DNA of 64,000 bases from Nocardia aobensis NBRC 100429 (GTDB taxonomy: Bacteria; Actinomycetota; Actinomycetes; Mycobacteriales; Mycobacteriaceae): positions 16,951 through 80,950 of the forward strand of contig NZ_BAFQ01000062.1 in the NCBI RefSeq assembly GCF_000308375.1, in the 5' to 3' direction. The notes under the pieces were generated by a model that saw only the letters and a list, made by a program, of their open reading frames with translations, was not told the origin of the DNA and did not search any database. Numbering within the stretch: the first letter of the stretch is position 1; each line of letters begins with the position of its first letter. Both the position numbers and the translations under genes were made by a program. This document shows positions 17,609 to 29,445 of this stretch, in pieces.

Positions 17609-17781
17609 GGTCACGACGATGTGCGCAGGGTCCCGAGAGCTCCGGAAAATGATCTGAAATGCGTTCGAACCGTTGAGTCGGACGCGGGAACGGCGTTCAA
17701 TCGAAGGCACGGTCCACGAGTCGGGGCACGAGAATCCTGTGGATCGCGTGCGCACAGCGCGCAATACGGAGAGTGATCGAC

Positions 17782-18018
17782 ATGATGGGGACAGTGCATC
17801 GAACCGCGGCGCGAGTGCTCATGGTGACCGCCATCGCGGTCGCGCCGATACTGCCTGCCGCGCCGGCTCTGGCGGAACAGCCGGCCGGAGCACCGGCGGT
17901 TCAGGTGGCCCACGACACCGGCTGGTACGGGAATCCCTGCAATTGGGGCTTCAACTGGCTGTACCCGCAGTGCTGGTTCGGCTGGGGTAACTACGACGGT
18001 TTCCACGGCTGGTGGTAG
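17782..18018 (+). CDS. Small secreted Trp/Gly-rich peptide
   Basis: The reading frame gives 78 residues. MMGTVHRTAARVLMVTAIAV and APILPAAPALA form a signal peptide with a clear A-L-A cleavage site. The mature part, about 46 residues, has two cysteines, seven tryptophans and many Gly/Tyr/Phe, ending FHGWW just before the stop. The ATG at 17782 is preferred because GGAGAG lies about 9 bases upstream; the GTG at 17773 is too close to that site. I recognise no family. It stands alone between the pdh operon and an XRE regulator. Confidence 0.7.
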   Translation: MMGTVHRTAARVLMVTAIAVAPILPAAPALAEQPAGAPAVQVAHDTGWYGNPCNWGFNWLYPQCWFGWGNYDGFHGWW

Positions 18019-18149
18019 TAGGCCGATAGCCGCGGGGAGGGACAGGTCGGTCGCCGCTCGCGTGGTGACCGATGCTGTTTGCGGCCCGAGGCGAGTATCC
18101 GGTGGCCCGCGGACGGGTGCTGAAGCCCGGCAAGGCGTTACTGTTTCTC

Positions 18150-18986
18150 ATGACCAACGACGCGCACCGGCGTAGGGAACAGCTGCGCGAATTCCTCCGC
18201 AGTCGCCGAGAGCGGCTCGCGCCCGCCGAGGTCGGGCTCGCGCCGGCCGGACGGCGCCGCACACCGGGACTGCGGCGCGAGGAGGTCGCACAGCTCGCCG
18301 GGGTCGGCGTGTCCTGGTACACCTGGCTCGAGCAGGGTCGCGATATCAAGGTGTCGACCGAAGTGCTCGACGCGGTCGCGAGAGCACTGCGATTGACCGA
18401 GTGGGAGCAGGCCCACCTGTATGTACTGGCAGGGATGAATCCGCCTCGGGCCGTGGGTAATCGGAATGCACGGGTCACCGACGAACTGCGACATCTGCTG
18501 ACGGTATGGTCGCCGCGGCCCGCGGTGCTGCGTGACCGGTACTGGAACATCCTGGCCGTCAACGACGGGGCGCGCACGGCCTTCGGATACGACTGCGACG
18601 ACTACAACTGCCTCGTCTCGTTTTTCACCAACACGAGCTACCGGGAGATGCATCTGCACTGGACCGCCGCCGCACCGGCGGTCGTGGCCGCCTATCGTGC
18701 CGATGCGGCGCAGGGCGATCCCGAATTCGAACGGGTGATCACCGAACTCTCCACGCTCAGTACCGAATTCGCCGAGTTGTGGGCACGGCACGACGTGGGC
18801 GCCCCGACGCAGGCGGTCCACGCGGTGCGCCATCCGGACGCGGGCGACCTGTACTTCGACACCACCACGCTGATCGTCGCGGACCATCTCGATCTGCATC
18901 TGGTGCTGTACAACCCGCGACCGGGCACCGAGACCGAGCAGCGACTGAGCCTGCCGGCGCCGGAACGGTCGGCCGCACCCGCATAG
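18150..18986 (+). CDS. XRE-family regulator with MmyB-like ligand-binding domain
   Basis: The protein has 278 residues. The N-terminal helix-turn-helix contains RTPGLRREEVAQLAGVGVSW and YTWLEQGRDIKVS, the diagnostic sequence of this actinobacterial XRE/MmyB group. The C-terminal PAS-like domain begins near PAVLRDRYWNILAVNDGART and continues through LDLHLVLYNPRPGTETEQRL. The ATG at 18150 starts the conserved part. Regulators of this group usually control an adjacent short-chain dehydrogenase, and one follows 69 bases downstream on the same strand. Confidence 0.87.
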   Translation: MTNDAHRRREQLREFLRSRRERLAPAEVGLAPAGRRRTPGLRREEVAQLAGVGVSWYTWLEQGRDIKVSTEVLDAVARALRLTEWEQAHLYVLAGMNPPRAVGNRNARVTDELRHLLTVWSPRPAVLRDRYWNILAVNDGARTAFGYDCDDYNCLVSFFTNTSYREMHLHWTAAAPAVVAAYRADAAQGDPEFERVITELSTLSTEFAELWARHDVGAPTQAVHAVRHPDAGDLYFDTTTLIVADHLDLHLVLYNPRPGTETEQRLSLPAPERSAAPA

Positions 18987-19055
18987 CCTGGTGGTAGTGA
19001 TCCCACGTTGACCTCGCACTGGTTGTCCAAGGCGATCCTCGGCAGGCTTCTCGCC

Positions 19056-19814
19056 ATGGCGCACAACAGATTCGACGGCAAGATCGCACTGATCACCGGC
19101 GGTACGAGCGGTATGGGACTGGCCACCGCGCGGCGGTTGCGCGACGAGGGCGCGCGAGTGATCGTCACCGGACGCGACCCGGCACGGCTGGCCGCAGCGG
19201 CCGATGATCTCGGACCGGAGGCGCTCGCGATCGCGGCCGATACGACCGATCTCGCCGCTCTCGATGCCCTGTTCCACACCGTCCAGACCAGATACGGCCG
19301 GTTGGACGTGCTCTTCGTGAACGCGGGCATCGGATTCTTCCCGCCGACCGACGCGGTGACCGAGGCCGATTTCGAGCGCGTCGTCGGCGTCAACCTCAAA
19401 GGAGCGTTCTTCACGATCCAGAAGGCGATTCCGCTGCTGTCGTCCGGCGCGACTGTCGTGATCAACGCCTCGTGGGCACTGCATCGCGGCATGCCGTTCG
19501 GCTCGCTGTACTCCGCGACCAAGGCCGCCGCACATAATCTCGCGCGCACGCTCGCGGCGGAATTGGGCGGCAAGGGGATTCGGGTCAACTCGGTGAGCCC
19601 GGGATATATCGACACCCCTGCCCTGCGGTCCGAACTGCCCGCGGCCGCGCAGAGCGCTGTGGCCGGCGAAATCGTCGCGGGGAGGATCGGCTCAGCCGAG
19701 GACGTCGCGGCCGCGGTGGCATTCCTCGCCTCGCACGAGGCGTCGTACATCACCGGCCAGGACCTGCTCGTCGACGGAGGCCTGGTGGGCCTGGTTCCGG
19801 GCGCGGCAACCTGA
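19056..19814 (+). CDS. Short-chain dehydrogenase/reductase
   Basis: This 252-residue classical SDR has the cofactor-binding GGTSGMG near 13-19 and NAG at the start of beta-5. The active-site region has INASWALHRG and YSATKAA, with Tyr and Lys of the YxxxK pair. It ends with ITGQDLLVDGG. These NAD(P)-dependent enzymes act on alcohols or ketones; the substrate is unknown. The ATG at 19056 gives MAHNRFDGKIALITGG; a longer frame from 19008 has no ribosome site. It is probably the target of the XRE regulator just upstream. Confidence 0.88.
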   Translation: MAHNRFDGKIALITGGTSGMGLATARRLRDEGARVIVTGRDPARLAAAADDLGPEALAIAADTTDLAALDALFHTVQTRYGRLDVLFVNAGIGFFPPTDAVTEADFERVVGVNLKGAFFTIQKAIPLLSSGATVVINASWALHRGMPFGSLYSATKAAAHNLARTLAAELGGKGIRVNSVSPGYIDTPALRSELPAAAQSAVAGEIVAGRIGSAEDVAAAVAFLASHEASYITGQDLLVDGGLVGLVPGAAT

Positions 19815-19855
19815 TATCCCGGTCCACAGTGGTCACCGCTGAGCGAGACCTTGCG

Positions 19856-20653
19856 CTACGGGAGGATTGAATCGACGTAGCCGCCGTCGACGCGCAGGGC
19901 GCCGCCAGTGGTCGCCGAGGCGAAGGGCGAACTGAGGTAGACGACCATGTTGGCGATCTCCTCCGGCTCGATCAGCCGTTGGATCAATGATTGCGGACGA
20001 TGCTTGCGCATGAACTCCCGCTGCGCCTCGTACCACGGCAGGTCGCGGTCCACGAGCTGATAGACGAAGTCCTCCACCCCACCGGTGTGCGTCGGACCGG
20101 CGATGACGGAGTTGACCGTGACACCGGTACCGGCCGCATCCTTGGCGAACCCGCGCGACAACGCCAGGATCGCCGTCTTGGACACGCCGTAATGGATCAT
20201 CTCCTCGGGAATGACCACAGCCGAATCACTGGCGATCTGAATCGCACGCCCCCAACCCGCCGCGATCATCCCGGGCAGATAGGCACGGATCAATCGAGCG
20301 GCTGACAGCACATTGACCTCGAAGATGGTGCGCCACTGGTCATCCGAGATCTCCCGGGCCGGCACCGCACCGAAAATCCCCAGATTGTTCACCAGGACAT
20401 CGACCTCGGGAAGTTCCGTCAGCAACTGTTCCACCCCCGCGATCGTCGTGACATCGGCGGCGACACCGATCACGTCACCACCCGCCTCGCGCAGCGCGGA
20501 CACCGCGCCCTCGACCCGGTCAGCGCTTCGGCCGTTCACCGCGACCCGAGCACCGCTGCGCGCCAGCCCACCGGCGATCGCCAACCCGATCCCCTGCGTC
20601 GACCCGGTCACCAGCGCGGTCTTACCCGTCAAGTCGATGTGCACAGCTGACAC
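19856..20653 (-). CDS. Short-chain dehydrogenase/reductase
   Basis: This 265-residue classical SDR has GSTQGIG for cofactor binding, NNLG after beta-4, IASDSAV and YGVSKTA as the catalytic Ser and YxxxK, and the C-terminal GGALRVDGGYVDS. The insert WYEAQREFMRKHRPQSLIQR between the catalytic region and the C-terminus is typical of oxidoreductases related to 3-oxoacyl reductases. It converges with the previous SDR. The substrate is not predictable. Confidence 0.88.
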   Translation of the reverse strand: MSAVHIDLTGKTALVTGSTQGIGLAIAGGLARSGARVAVNGRSADRVEGAVSALREAGGDVIGVAADVTTIAGVEQLLTELPEVDVLVNNLGIFGAVPAREISDDQWRTIFEVNVLSAARLIRAYLPGMIAAGWGRAIQIASDSAVVIPEEMIHYGVSKTAILALSRGFAKDAAGTGVTVNSVIAGPTHTGGVEDFVYQLVDRDLPWYEAQREFMRKHRPQSLIQRLIEPEEIANMVVYLSSPFASATTGGALRVDGGYVDSILP

Positions 20654-20795
20654 TCCTTCACTGTCGGGGTGGCCGGGGCAGTCGCCTCCGCCGCCGGCAC
20701 ACGGGCGCGTACCCCCGAACCCTACGTGGGAGGCGCGGGGTGTTCGTGGACGCGCGGAGGCGCGACATCAACCGTTGGACTGCCGGCTGCCGACT

Positions 20796-21161
20796 TCACG
20801 AAGCTCGATCGCCGTTCCCAAAGTCCACCATCAGGGCCGGGTCACGACTGGGATTCCAGGCGTAGTCCAGTGCTGCCAGCAGATGCTGCTTCAGCCCTCT
20901 CGTCTCCCTGTTGTCCGTCCGGCCCGGCGCCAGCGCCGCCTGCAACATCTGCAGGAACCGTCGTCTGGCGACACCGAAGCGCACCAGCAACTCGCTGGAG
21001 TCGGCACCGCCGAACGGCGCCCAATGAATGGCGAATACGACTATCGACCGCGCATGCGGATCGAGAAAGCCGTCTCTCTCGAGAAGTCGACTTTGCCGCA
21101 GCGAGGTCCGGACCCATGCCTGGCTGTAGCACCGCGCGACACCAGGTTCACCGCGGCGCAT
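20796..21161 (-). CDS. Hypothetical helical protein (DUF3263-like)
   Basis: The protein has up to 121 residues. The middle part DPHARSIVVFAIHWAPFGGA and then SELLVRFGVARRRFLQMLQ resembles the small actinobacterial DUF3263 family, in which an aromatic first helix is followed by a helix-turn-helix-like pair. The start is uncertain: ATG 21161 overlaps the end of the OB-fold gene by 14 bases, and an in-frame GTG near 21113 is an alternative. No function is known for this type. Confidence 0.5.
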   Translation of the reverse strand: MRRGEPGVARCYSQAWVRTSLRQSRLLERDGFLDPHARSIVVFAIHWAPFGGADSSELLVRFGVARRRFLQMLQAALAPGRTDNRETRGLKQHLLAALDYAWNPSRDPALMVDFGNGDRAS

Positions 21162-21591
21162 GGTCTCGTCCGTCGGAGCCGAAGGAAGTCACCGATTCGC
21201 CATGCCGGCGATCAGCACTGACGACGAAGACCGGGAACCTGTCGTCTCGCGGACGCGGTTGGAAATGCACACGCACCGGCCGATCCGCGAGCAACGGCAC
21301 CTCGCCCTCCAGCGAGGTGTAGACCCACGGACCCTCGTCGAGTTCGACGATCGCGACCGTCGACTGAGCCAGCACACCACCCGCACCGGCACGTTCCACC
21401 ACCCGCCACGACACGATCGAACCCGCACCCGACGACGGCACCCGTTCCAGGACATCCGACGCACACGAGGAACATCCCGCCGTCAGCGGCGCGAACAACT
21501 TGTCACATTTCGCGCATCGCCGAATCATCAAGACCTCTTCCGAGGCCGTCGTACCGATAGGAGACCTGTGCTGAAGCGTGGGCGCAGACAT
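21148..21591 (-). CDS. DUF35-type Zn-ribbon/OB-fold protein
   Basis: The protein has 147 residues. An N-terminal rubredoxin-like zinc ribbon (CAKCDKLFAPLTAGCSSC, four cysteines) precedes an OB fold (GSIVSWRVVERAG, VAIVELDEGPWVYTSLEG, VRVHFQPR). Such proteins often partner thiolases or acyl-CoA enzymes, but none is adjacent here. The ATG at 21591 has GGAGGA upstream. ATG 21528, right before IRRCAKC, also has a purine-rich site, while the longer frame to 21747 has none. Confidence 0.75.
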   Translation of the reverse strand: MSAPTLQHRSPIGTTASEEVLMIRRCAKCDKLFAPLTAGCSSCASDVLERVPSSGAGSIVSWRVVERAGAGGVLAQSTVAIVELDEGPWVYTSLEGEVPLLADRPVRVHFQPRPRDDRFPVFVVSADRRHGESVTSFGSDGRDHAPR

Positions 21592-21854
21592 CGAATCCTC
21601 CGCAACGTGACCGATAGAACGCACTCCAGCCTCGTCACCGACGAGCACCACCGCGACGGTAGAACTACCCGTGCGTATACCTATTTCTCGGCAGTCGGCT
21701 TGCCGAGCGACACCGCGCGCGCGTCGAACAGCCTCGCCGGCAGTCAAGTGATTCCATCGTGCGATGGCCCGTTATCGGCCACTTCACGACTCAGGCCACC
21801 CGGCATGGGGCGCGGGATCACGGAAGAAAAGGTCTTCTAGCTGGGAAAATGAAG

Positions 21855-21926
21855 TGGGCGCAGAGGGGTTCGAACCCCCGACCGCTGGTGTGTAAAACCA
21901 GTGCTCTACCACTGAGCTATACGCCC
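21855..21926 (-). tRNA. tRNA-Val (anticodon UAC)
   Basis: On the minus strand the 72-base sequence folds as a cloverleaf. The acceptor pairs GGGCGTA with TGCGCCC and the discriminator base is A. The D-arm begins TAGCTCAGTGGTAGAGC. The anticodon stem CTGGT/ACCAG carries loop TTTACAC, so the anticodon is TAC. The T-arm is GGGGGTTCGAACCCC. CCA is not encoded. Confidence 0.96.
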
Positions 21927-21929
21927 GGA

Positions 21930-21954
21930 CTTCACCGGCCGGGCGGCGGTGAAG
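21930..21954 (-). terminator. Hairpin between ahpE and tRNA-Val
   Basis: Eight-base arms CTTCACCG and CGGTGAAG enclose a 9-base GC-rich loop. It lies just 3' of ahpE on the minus strand and immediately 5' of the tRNA gene. No U-tract follows, which is common for actinobacterial intrinsic terminators, so the termination role is inferred. Confidence 0.45.
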
Positions 21955-21999
21955 ATGGTGTGCTGCGCGGGCCGGGTGTCCGGGTCCGTGCGCGGCGGT

Positions 22000-22464
22000 T
22001 CATGAATCTAGTGCAGTGAGCGCTTTCTCCCAAGCCGCCTGGTCACGGGGCTCTCCGGGGCCGTTCATTTCGGCGAAACGGATGATTCCGTCCTTGTCCA
22101 CGACGAAGGTGCCGCGGTTGGGGAAGCCGGTTTTGTCGTTGAAGACACCGTAGGCCTGGGTGACAGCGCCGTGCGGCCAGAAGTCCGACAGCAGCGGGAA
22201 GGTGTAGCCCTGCTCGGCCGCCCAGATCTTGTGGGTGGGCGGGGGTCCGACGGAGATGGCGAGGATCTCGGCGTTGTCGTTCTGGAACTTGGGCAGTTCG
22301 TCGCGCACCTTGCACAGCTCACCCTGGCAGATGCCGGTGAACGCCAACGGGTAGAACACGATCAGGACGTTCTTGTCGCCCCGGTAATCGGCGAGACTCA
22401 CATCCTGGTTGTTCTGATCCTTCAGCGTGAAATCCGGTGCGGCCGTACCCACTTCGAGCGGCAT
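22000..22464 (-). CDS. ahpE: Peroxiredoxin, AhpE type
   Basis: This 154-residue thiol peroxidase reduces peroxides in the cytoplasm. The peroxidatic Cys46 lies in the family motif PLAFTGIC. A second cysteine (Cys51) is near, and the conserved Arg region with GVFNDKTGFPNRGTFVVDKD follows. The length and the sequence APDFTLKDQNNQ, YRGDKNVLIVFYP are those of mycobacterial AhpE. CAGGAGG precedes the ATG. It lies between tRNA-Val and a DUF3052 gene. Confidence 0.92.
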   Translation of the reverse strand: MPLEVGTAAPDFTLKDQNNQDVSLADYRGDKNVLIVFYPLAFTGICQGELCKVRDELPKFQNDNAEILAISVGPPPTHKIWAAEQGYTFPLLSDFWPHGAVTQAYGVFNDKTGFPNRGTFVVDKDGIIRFAEMNGPGEPRDQAAWEKALTALDS

Positions 22465-22543
22465 GCGCAGTCCTCCTGTCTTCGACGGCGGGCTGTTCCG
22501 GTACTCGGCGGCCGCCCGTGCGAAACAATAGTCACGCGGTGGA

Positions 22544-22966
22544 TCAGCGCTGCTTCGAGGGCGTCTTGGGCTGCATCAGCTTGGTACCGGTCCAGGTGCC
22601 GAGGCTTACCGGTGTGGTCGACGTCAACCCCGCGGTGGGGGCGGATTCGGCGATCTCGCTGGGATCGACATGCCCGGGCTGGCCGGTCTTGGGGGTGAGT
22701 ACCCACACGACACCGTCCTCGGCGAGCGGACCGATGGCATCCATCAGTTCGTCGACCAGGTCGCCGTCTCCGTCGCGCCACCACAGCAGTACGACGTCGA
22801 TCACCTCGTCGGTGTCCTCGTCGAGTAGTTCGGAGCCGGTCGCGTCCTCGACAGACGCCCTCAACTCGTCTGCGGTGTCCTCGTCCCAGCCCAACTCCTG
22901 AACCGCCATGCCGTGGGCAATGCCAAGCTTCTGAGCGTAGTTCTGCGCGTCCGCCGCGGCGACCAC
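22544..22966 (-). CDS. DUF3052-family protein
   Basis: This 140-residue conserved actinobacterial protein of unknown function has QKLGIAHGMAVQELGWDED and an acidic segment ELLDEDTDEVIDVVLLWWRD. AEDGVVWVLTPKTGQPGHVD, the DUF3052 core, and a basic C-terminus (TKLMQPKTPSKQR) follow. The GTG at 22966 is chosen because GAGGAGG lies 8 bases upstream; the longer frame to 23029 passes through that site. Confidence 0.85.
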   Translation of the reverse strand: MVAAADAQNYAQKLGIAHGMAVQELGWDEDTADELRASVEDATGSELLDEDTDEVIDVVLLWWRDGDGDLVDELMDAIGPLAEDGVVWVLTPKTGQPGHVDPSEIAESAPTAGLTSTTPVSLGTWTGTKLMQPKTPSKQR

Positions 22967-23143
22967 GGTGGTGTCCTCCTCAACTCCCGACAACAGATAG
23001 TTGCAAGCGAACATGGTTATCGGCCGCAACGCAAGCCGATCCGCTCAAATAACCTCCGAAATGTCGCGGATGCATGCCCCGGGACGAAGCGTGCAGAGGC
23101 GGTTCGCAACGCCCTGAGCGGCCCCGGGACATCCGTTTCCCGG

Positions 23144-23701
23144 CTATCGCGCCGGGCATGCGGTACGCACCGCGTTCAGCGCGTCGTTGACTCGCTTGCT
23201 GGCGTCGTTGAGCGTGCCGACGGGAGCGGTGTAGGTCATCTTGCGGGATTCGCCGGCCAGTCCGCGGGCGGCGTTCACATAATCGGTGAACTTCTGCGCG
23301 AGATCCGCGGGTAACGCGTCGCCGGCGGCGGTGACCCGTCCCTCCACGGTCCGCGCGGCGTCCTCGAGGGTCTGGGCGGCGGCATCGCGCTTGGCGTCCT
23401 GGTCGGGGGCGTTCGCATCGTGCGCGTCGACGAAGTCGTTGTACTTCGTCACCGCGGCGCCGGTGGTCTCACGGAACGGTGTGCAGTTGTCGGCGACGGC
23501 TTTCGTCTGTGCGGCAGCCTTTTTCGACGAGGTGGCCGCGGCCGAGGACGAGGCCATCTCGGTGCGGAACGCGGCCGCGTCCGCCTGGTTGACCGTCGCG
23601 GTACCGTGGACAGCGGTAGAGCATCCTGCCACCACCAGTCCGGTGCCGACCGCCAAGGTCGCGCACATCAGTCCGAACCCACGTGGGTTCAGCAGTTTCA
23701 T
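23144..23701 (-). CDS. Lipoprotein, unknown function
   Basis: The protein has 185 residues. The signal sequence LMCATLAVGTGLVVAGC ends in a lipobox cysteine, followed by STAVHGTATVNQADAAAFR, a pattern common among mycolata lipoproteins. The mature domain is mostly helical with two cysteines (NCTPFRE and the terminal TACPAR) that may pair. The ATG at 23701 follows GGGGAGG; the longer frame to 23758 is rejected on that basis. The substrate or partner is unknown. Confidence 0.8.
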   Translation of the reverse strand: MKLLNPRGFGLMCATLAVGTGLVVAGCSTAVHGTATVNQADAAAFRTEMASSSAAATSSKKAAAQTKAVADNCTPFRETTGAAVTKYNDFVDAHDANAPDQDAKRDAAAQTLEDAARTVEGRVTAAGDALPADLAQKFTDYVNAARGLAGESRKMTYTAPVGTLNDASKRVNDALNAVRTACPAR

Positions 23702-23939
23702 CGTCCTCCCCGCTTCTCGAGCAGTCGAAAGAATGTTCTGTGGCGAGCTTCGCTGCAACGAGCGTCACAGCCTAGCGAACGGTACTGGATTTACGGCTGA
23801 CATGATGACCTGGGACGCATCATCGACAAGGATGTGAGGTGCGCCCCAAACCGTGAGCGACGGACGGCCCGCACACCAGCGGTGCTGCCCGGGGTTAGAG
23901 CCATCAGCTTGTCCACCCCCTGTACGAGGAGCATTGATT

Positions 23940-26864
<2,925 letters not shown>

Positions 26865-26869
26865 CCGGT

Positions 26870-26900
26870 CCGGTAGGGGCGCGAATCGCGCCCCTACCGG
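26870..26900 (+). terminator. Strong hairpin after aceE
   Basis: Perfect 14-base arms CCGGTAGGGGCGCG and CGCGCCCCTACCGG are separated by AAT. It starts 5 bases after the aceE stop and ends 43 bases before mabR. This is a likely intrinsic terminator, without a U-tract, that separates the two genes. Confidence 0.75.
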
Positions 26901-26943
26901 GGGGTTGCGGAGACCGACCAGCGCGATGACGGAATATTGAACA

Positions 26944-28272
26944 GTGGAACGTAAACCGCCGCGGCCTCGCCGGGTTTCCGAGGGGTCGTCCGAGCACGAG
27001 GTCTATCTGCCGACCGGGGCACTGTCACCCAATCGGCAAACCCGCGATCCGCTGCCGGACACCCTGCTGAAACGGGTGAAGCAGTTCTCCGGGCGGCTGT
27101 CCACCGAGGCCATCGCCTCGATGGAGGACCGGCTACCGTTCTTCGGCGACCTGGACGCCGCCCAGCGGGCGGGCGTGCAGATGCTGGTGCAGACCGCGGT
27201 GGTCAATTTCCTGGAGTGGTTGCAGGATCCGGAAAGCGATATCCGCTTCAGCCTCGACGCGTTCCAGGTCATCCCGCAGGATTTGGCCCGGCGCCTGACC
27301 CTTCGCCAGACCGTCGACATGGTCCGCGTCGCGATGGAGTTCTTCGAGCAGTGGCTGCCAGCGCTGGCCCGCAACGACCGCCAGCTGGTGGCGCTCACCG
27401 AGGCGGTGCTGCGCTACGGCCGCGAACTCGGTTTCGCCGCGGCCTCGGTCTACGCCTCGGCGGCCGAATCCCGCGGCGCCTGGGACACCCGCCTGGAGGC
27501 GCTGGTCGTCGACGCCGTGGTGCGCGGCGACACCGGCGCCGAAATGCTCTCGCGCGCGGCCACATTGAACTGGGACGCCACCGCCGCGGCGACGGTGCTG
27601 GTCGGTACGCCGCCGAAAGATCAAGTGGCCGTGGTGAGTTCGGTACACGTCATCGCCGCCCGGCACGGCCGGGCGGCACTGGCGGTGGTGCAGGGTTCGC
27701 GGTTGGTGATGGTGGTCAGCGGCAATCTCGGTGACACCGGCTACCCCTCGCCGTTCCTGATGGACCTGCTCGCCGAAGCGTTTTCCGACGGTCCCGTGGT
27801 GATCGGCCCGACCATGCGCACGCTGTCCGCGGCCCACGTCAGCGCGGTGGAGGCGATGGCCGGAATGGAGGCCGTGGTGGGCTGGCGGGCGGCGCCGCGA
27901 CCGGTGCACGCCTCCGAACTTCTGCCCGAGCGAGCACTGCTCGGCGATCGGGCTGCGGTCGACGCTCTGAACGAGTATCTTGTGCTACCGTTGGCCGCCG
28001 CCGGGTCGGCCTTGTCGGACACCCTCGACGCCTACCTCGATTGCGGTGGAGCCGTCGAGACATGTGCCCGTCAGCTGTTCGTTCATCCAAATACGGTCCG
28101 CTACCGGCTCAAGCGCATCGCCGAGGTCACGGGCCGGGATCCGATGAATCCTCGTGACGCCTATGTGCTCCGAATCGCGGCAACAGTAGGTCGTTTGACA
28201 CGAACCCGTAACGAATCGTCAACACCTGCCCCAGAAGACTCGCCGGCAACTTTCTACGAAGATCGCCTGTAA
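26944..28272 (+). CDS. mabR: PucR-type regulator of mycolic acid synthesis
   Basis: This 442-residue protein corresponds in position and make-up to mycobacterial MabR, which activates the FAS-II operon: it lies between aceE and fabD. A long helical N-terminal sensor region (LSTEAIASMEDRLPFFGDLD, LTLRQTVDMVRVAMEFFEQW) precedes a PucR C-terminal helix-turn-helix (CARQLFVHPNTVRYRLKRI). The start is GTG 26944. The MabR-like palindrome at 28314-28334 lies between this gene and fabD. In mycobacteria the activity responds to long-chain acyl-CoA; the same is inferred here. Confidence 0.88.
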   Translation: MERKPPRPRRVSEGSSEHEVYLPTGALSPNRQTRDPLPDTLLKRVKQFSGRLSTEAIASMEDRLPFFGDLDAAQRAGVQMLVQTAVVNFLEWLQDPESDIRFSLDAFQVIPQDLARRLTLRQTVDMVRVAMEFFEQWLPALARNDRQLVALTEAVLRYGRELGFAAASVYASAAESRGAWDTRLEALVVDAVVRGDTGAEMLSRAATLNWDATAAATVLVGTPPKDQVAVVSSVHVIAARHGRAALAVVQGSRLVMVVSGNLGDTGYPSPFLMDLLAEAFSDGPVVIGPTMRTLSAAHVSAVEAMAGMEAVVGWRAAPRPVHASELLPERALLGDRAAVDALNEYLVLPLAAAGSALSDTLDAYLDCGGAVETCARQLFVHPNTVRYRLKRIAEVTGRDPMNPRDAYVLRIAATVGRLTRTRNESSTPAPEDSPATFYEDRL

Positions 28273-28313
28273 CGGACATCGGGGCGCGGTCGATCGCCAC
28301 AACCCACGTGCCG

Positions 28314-28334
28314 TTTTGTGGGGTCCACACAAAA
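28314..28334 (+). promoter_or_regulatory. MabR-type operator before fabD
   Basis: TTTTGT and ACAAAA are separated by 9 bases, with partial symmetry continuing inward (TTTTGTG.../...CACAAAA with one mismatch). The site lies 67 bases upstream of the fabD GTG. A further TTTTGT half-site is at 28388-28393, next to the fabD ribosome site. The layout matches the operator I recall for mycobacterial MabR. Confidence 0.72.
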
Positions 28335-28400
28335 GCGTCGCTCAAACATCATCGGCGCCGACATCTCCACGGAGCCCCCTCACAGTGTTTTGTTAGAGGC

Positions 28401-29315
28401 GTGATCGCGTTGTTCGCCCCTGGACAGGGCTCCCAGACACCCGGCATGCTCGCGCCATGGCTCGATCTTCCCGGCGCGCGTGACCGCCTCGAACTGTGGT
28501 CCAAGGCCTCCGGCCTGGATCTGCTCCGCCTCGGCACCACGGCCACCGCGGAGGAGATCACCGATACCGCGGTGACCCAGCCGCTGGTCGTCGCCGCCGC
28601 GCTGCTGGCTTTCGCCGAGATTCCGCACGAAGCGGTTCCGGCGGATACCATCGTCGCCGGACATTCGGTCGGCGAGCTCGCCGCCGCAGCCGTCGCCGGA
28701 GTCGTCTCCCCCGATGACGCGGTGAAACTGGCCGCGATCCGCGGTGCGGAGATGGCGAAGGCGTGTGCGCTGGTTCCGACCGGCATGTCCGCCGTGCTCG
28801 GTGGCGACGAAGCCGCCGTGCTCGACCGGCTCGCCGAGCTCGACCTGGTCCCGGCCAACCGCAACGCGGTCGGCCAGATCGTGGCGGCAGGCCGGCTGGA
28901 TGCGCTGGCGGAACTGGCCGCGAACCCGCCGGAGAAGGCGCGGATTCGCGCGCTGCCCGTCGCCGGGGCCTTCCACACCGCGTTCATGGCACCCGCCCAG
29001 GACGCCGTGGCCGAAGCCATCTCCCAGATGGTCCCCGGTGAGCCGACCCGTACCCTGCTGTCGAACTACGACGGCAAGCCGGTCGACTCGGGCTCCGACG
29101 CCATCGAGAAGCTGGCGGCACAGGTGACCCGGCCCGTCCGGTGGGATCTGTGCACCGAAACCGTTCGCGCGGCAGGGGTTTCCGCGGTGGCCGAATTGCC
29201 ACCGGCCGGAACCCTGGTCGGCATCGCCAAGCGGGAGCTCAAGGGCACCCCGAATCTGGCGCTGAAGACCCCCGAGAACATCCCCGCGTTTGTCGAGCTC
29301 TCGGCAACCGGCTAG
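28401..29315 (+). CDS. fabD: Malonyl-CoA:ACP transacylase
   Basis: This 304-residue protein loads malonyl groups on AcpM for FAS-II elongation. GQGSQ is at 9-13. The nucleophile is Ser89 in AGHSVGE and the catalytic His192 is in VAGAFHTAFM. The start is GTG 28401 with AGAGG upstream; the frame extending to 28308 crosses the MabR operator and is rejected. It is the first gene of fabD-acpM-kasA, followed by 130 bases before acpM. Confidence 0.95.
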   Translation: MIALFAPGQGSQTPGMLAPWLDLPGARDRLELWSKASGLDLLRLGTTATAEEITDTAVTQPLVVAAALLAFAEIPHEAVPADTIVAGHSVGELAAAAVAGVVSPDDAVKLAAIRGAEMAKACALVPTGMSAVLGGDEAAVLDRLAELDLVPANRNAVGQIVAAGRLDALAELAANPPEKARIRALPVAGAFHTAFMAPAQDAVAEAISQMVPGEPTRTLLSNYDGKPVDSGSDAIEKLAAQVTRPVRWDLCTETVRAAGVSAVAELPPAGTLVGIAKRELKGTPNLALKTPENIPAFVELSATG

Positions 29316-29445
29316 CTTTCCTCGCGGCTCGCAGTGACGCGACCGTGAGTGAGCAGGACGAAACATTCGTCCACCTCGTACCGAAGAAATAATCGGACCT
29401 CCGATTCACGTCGGACCAACGAAAGAACAAGAAGGGAGCCACCAA

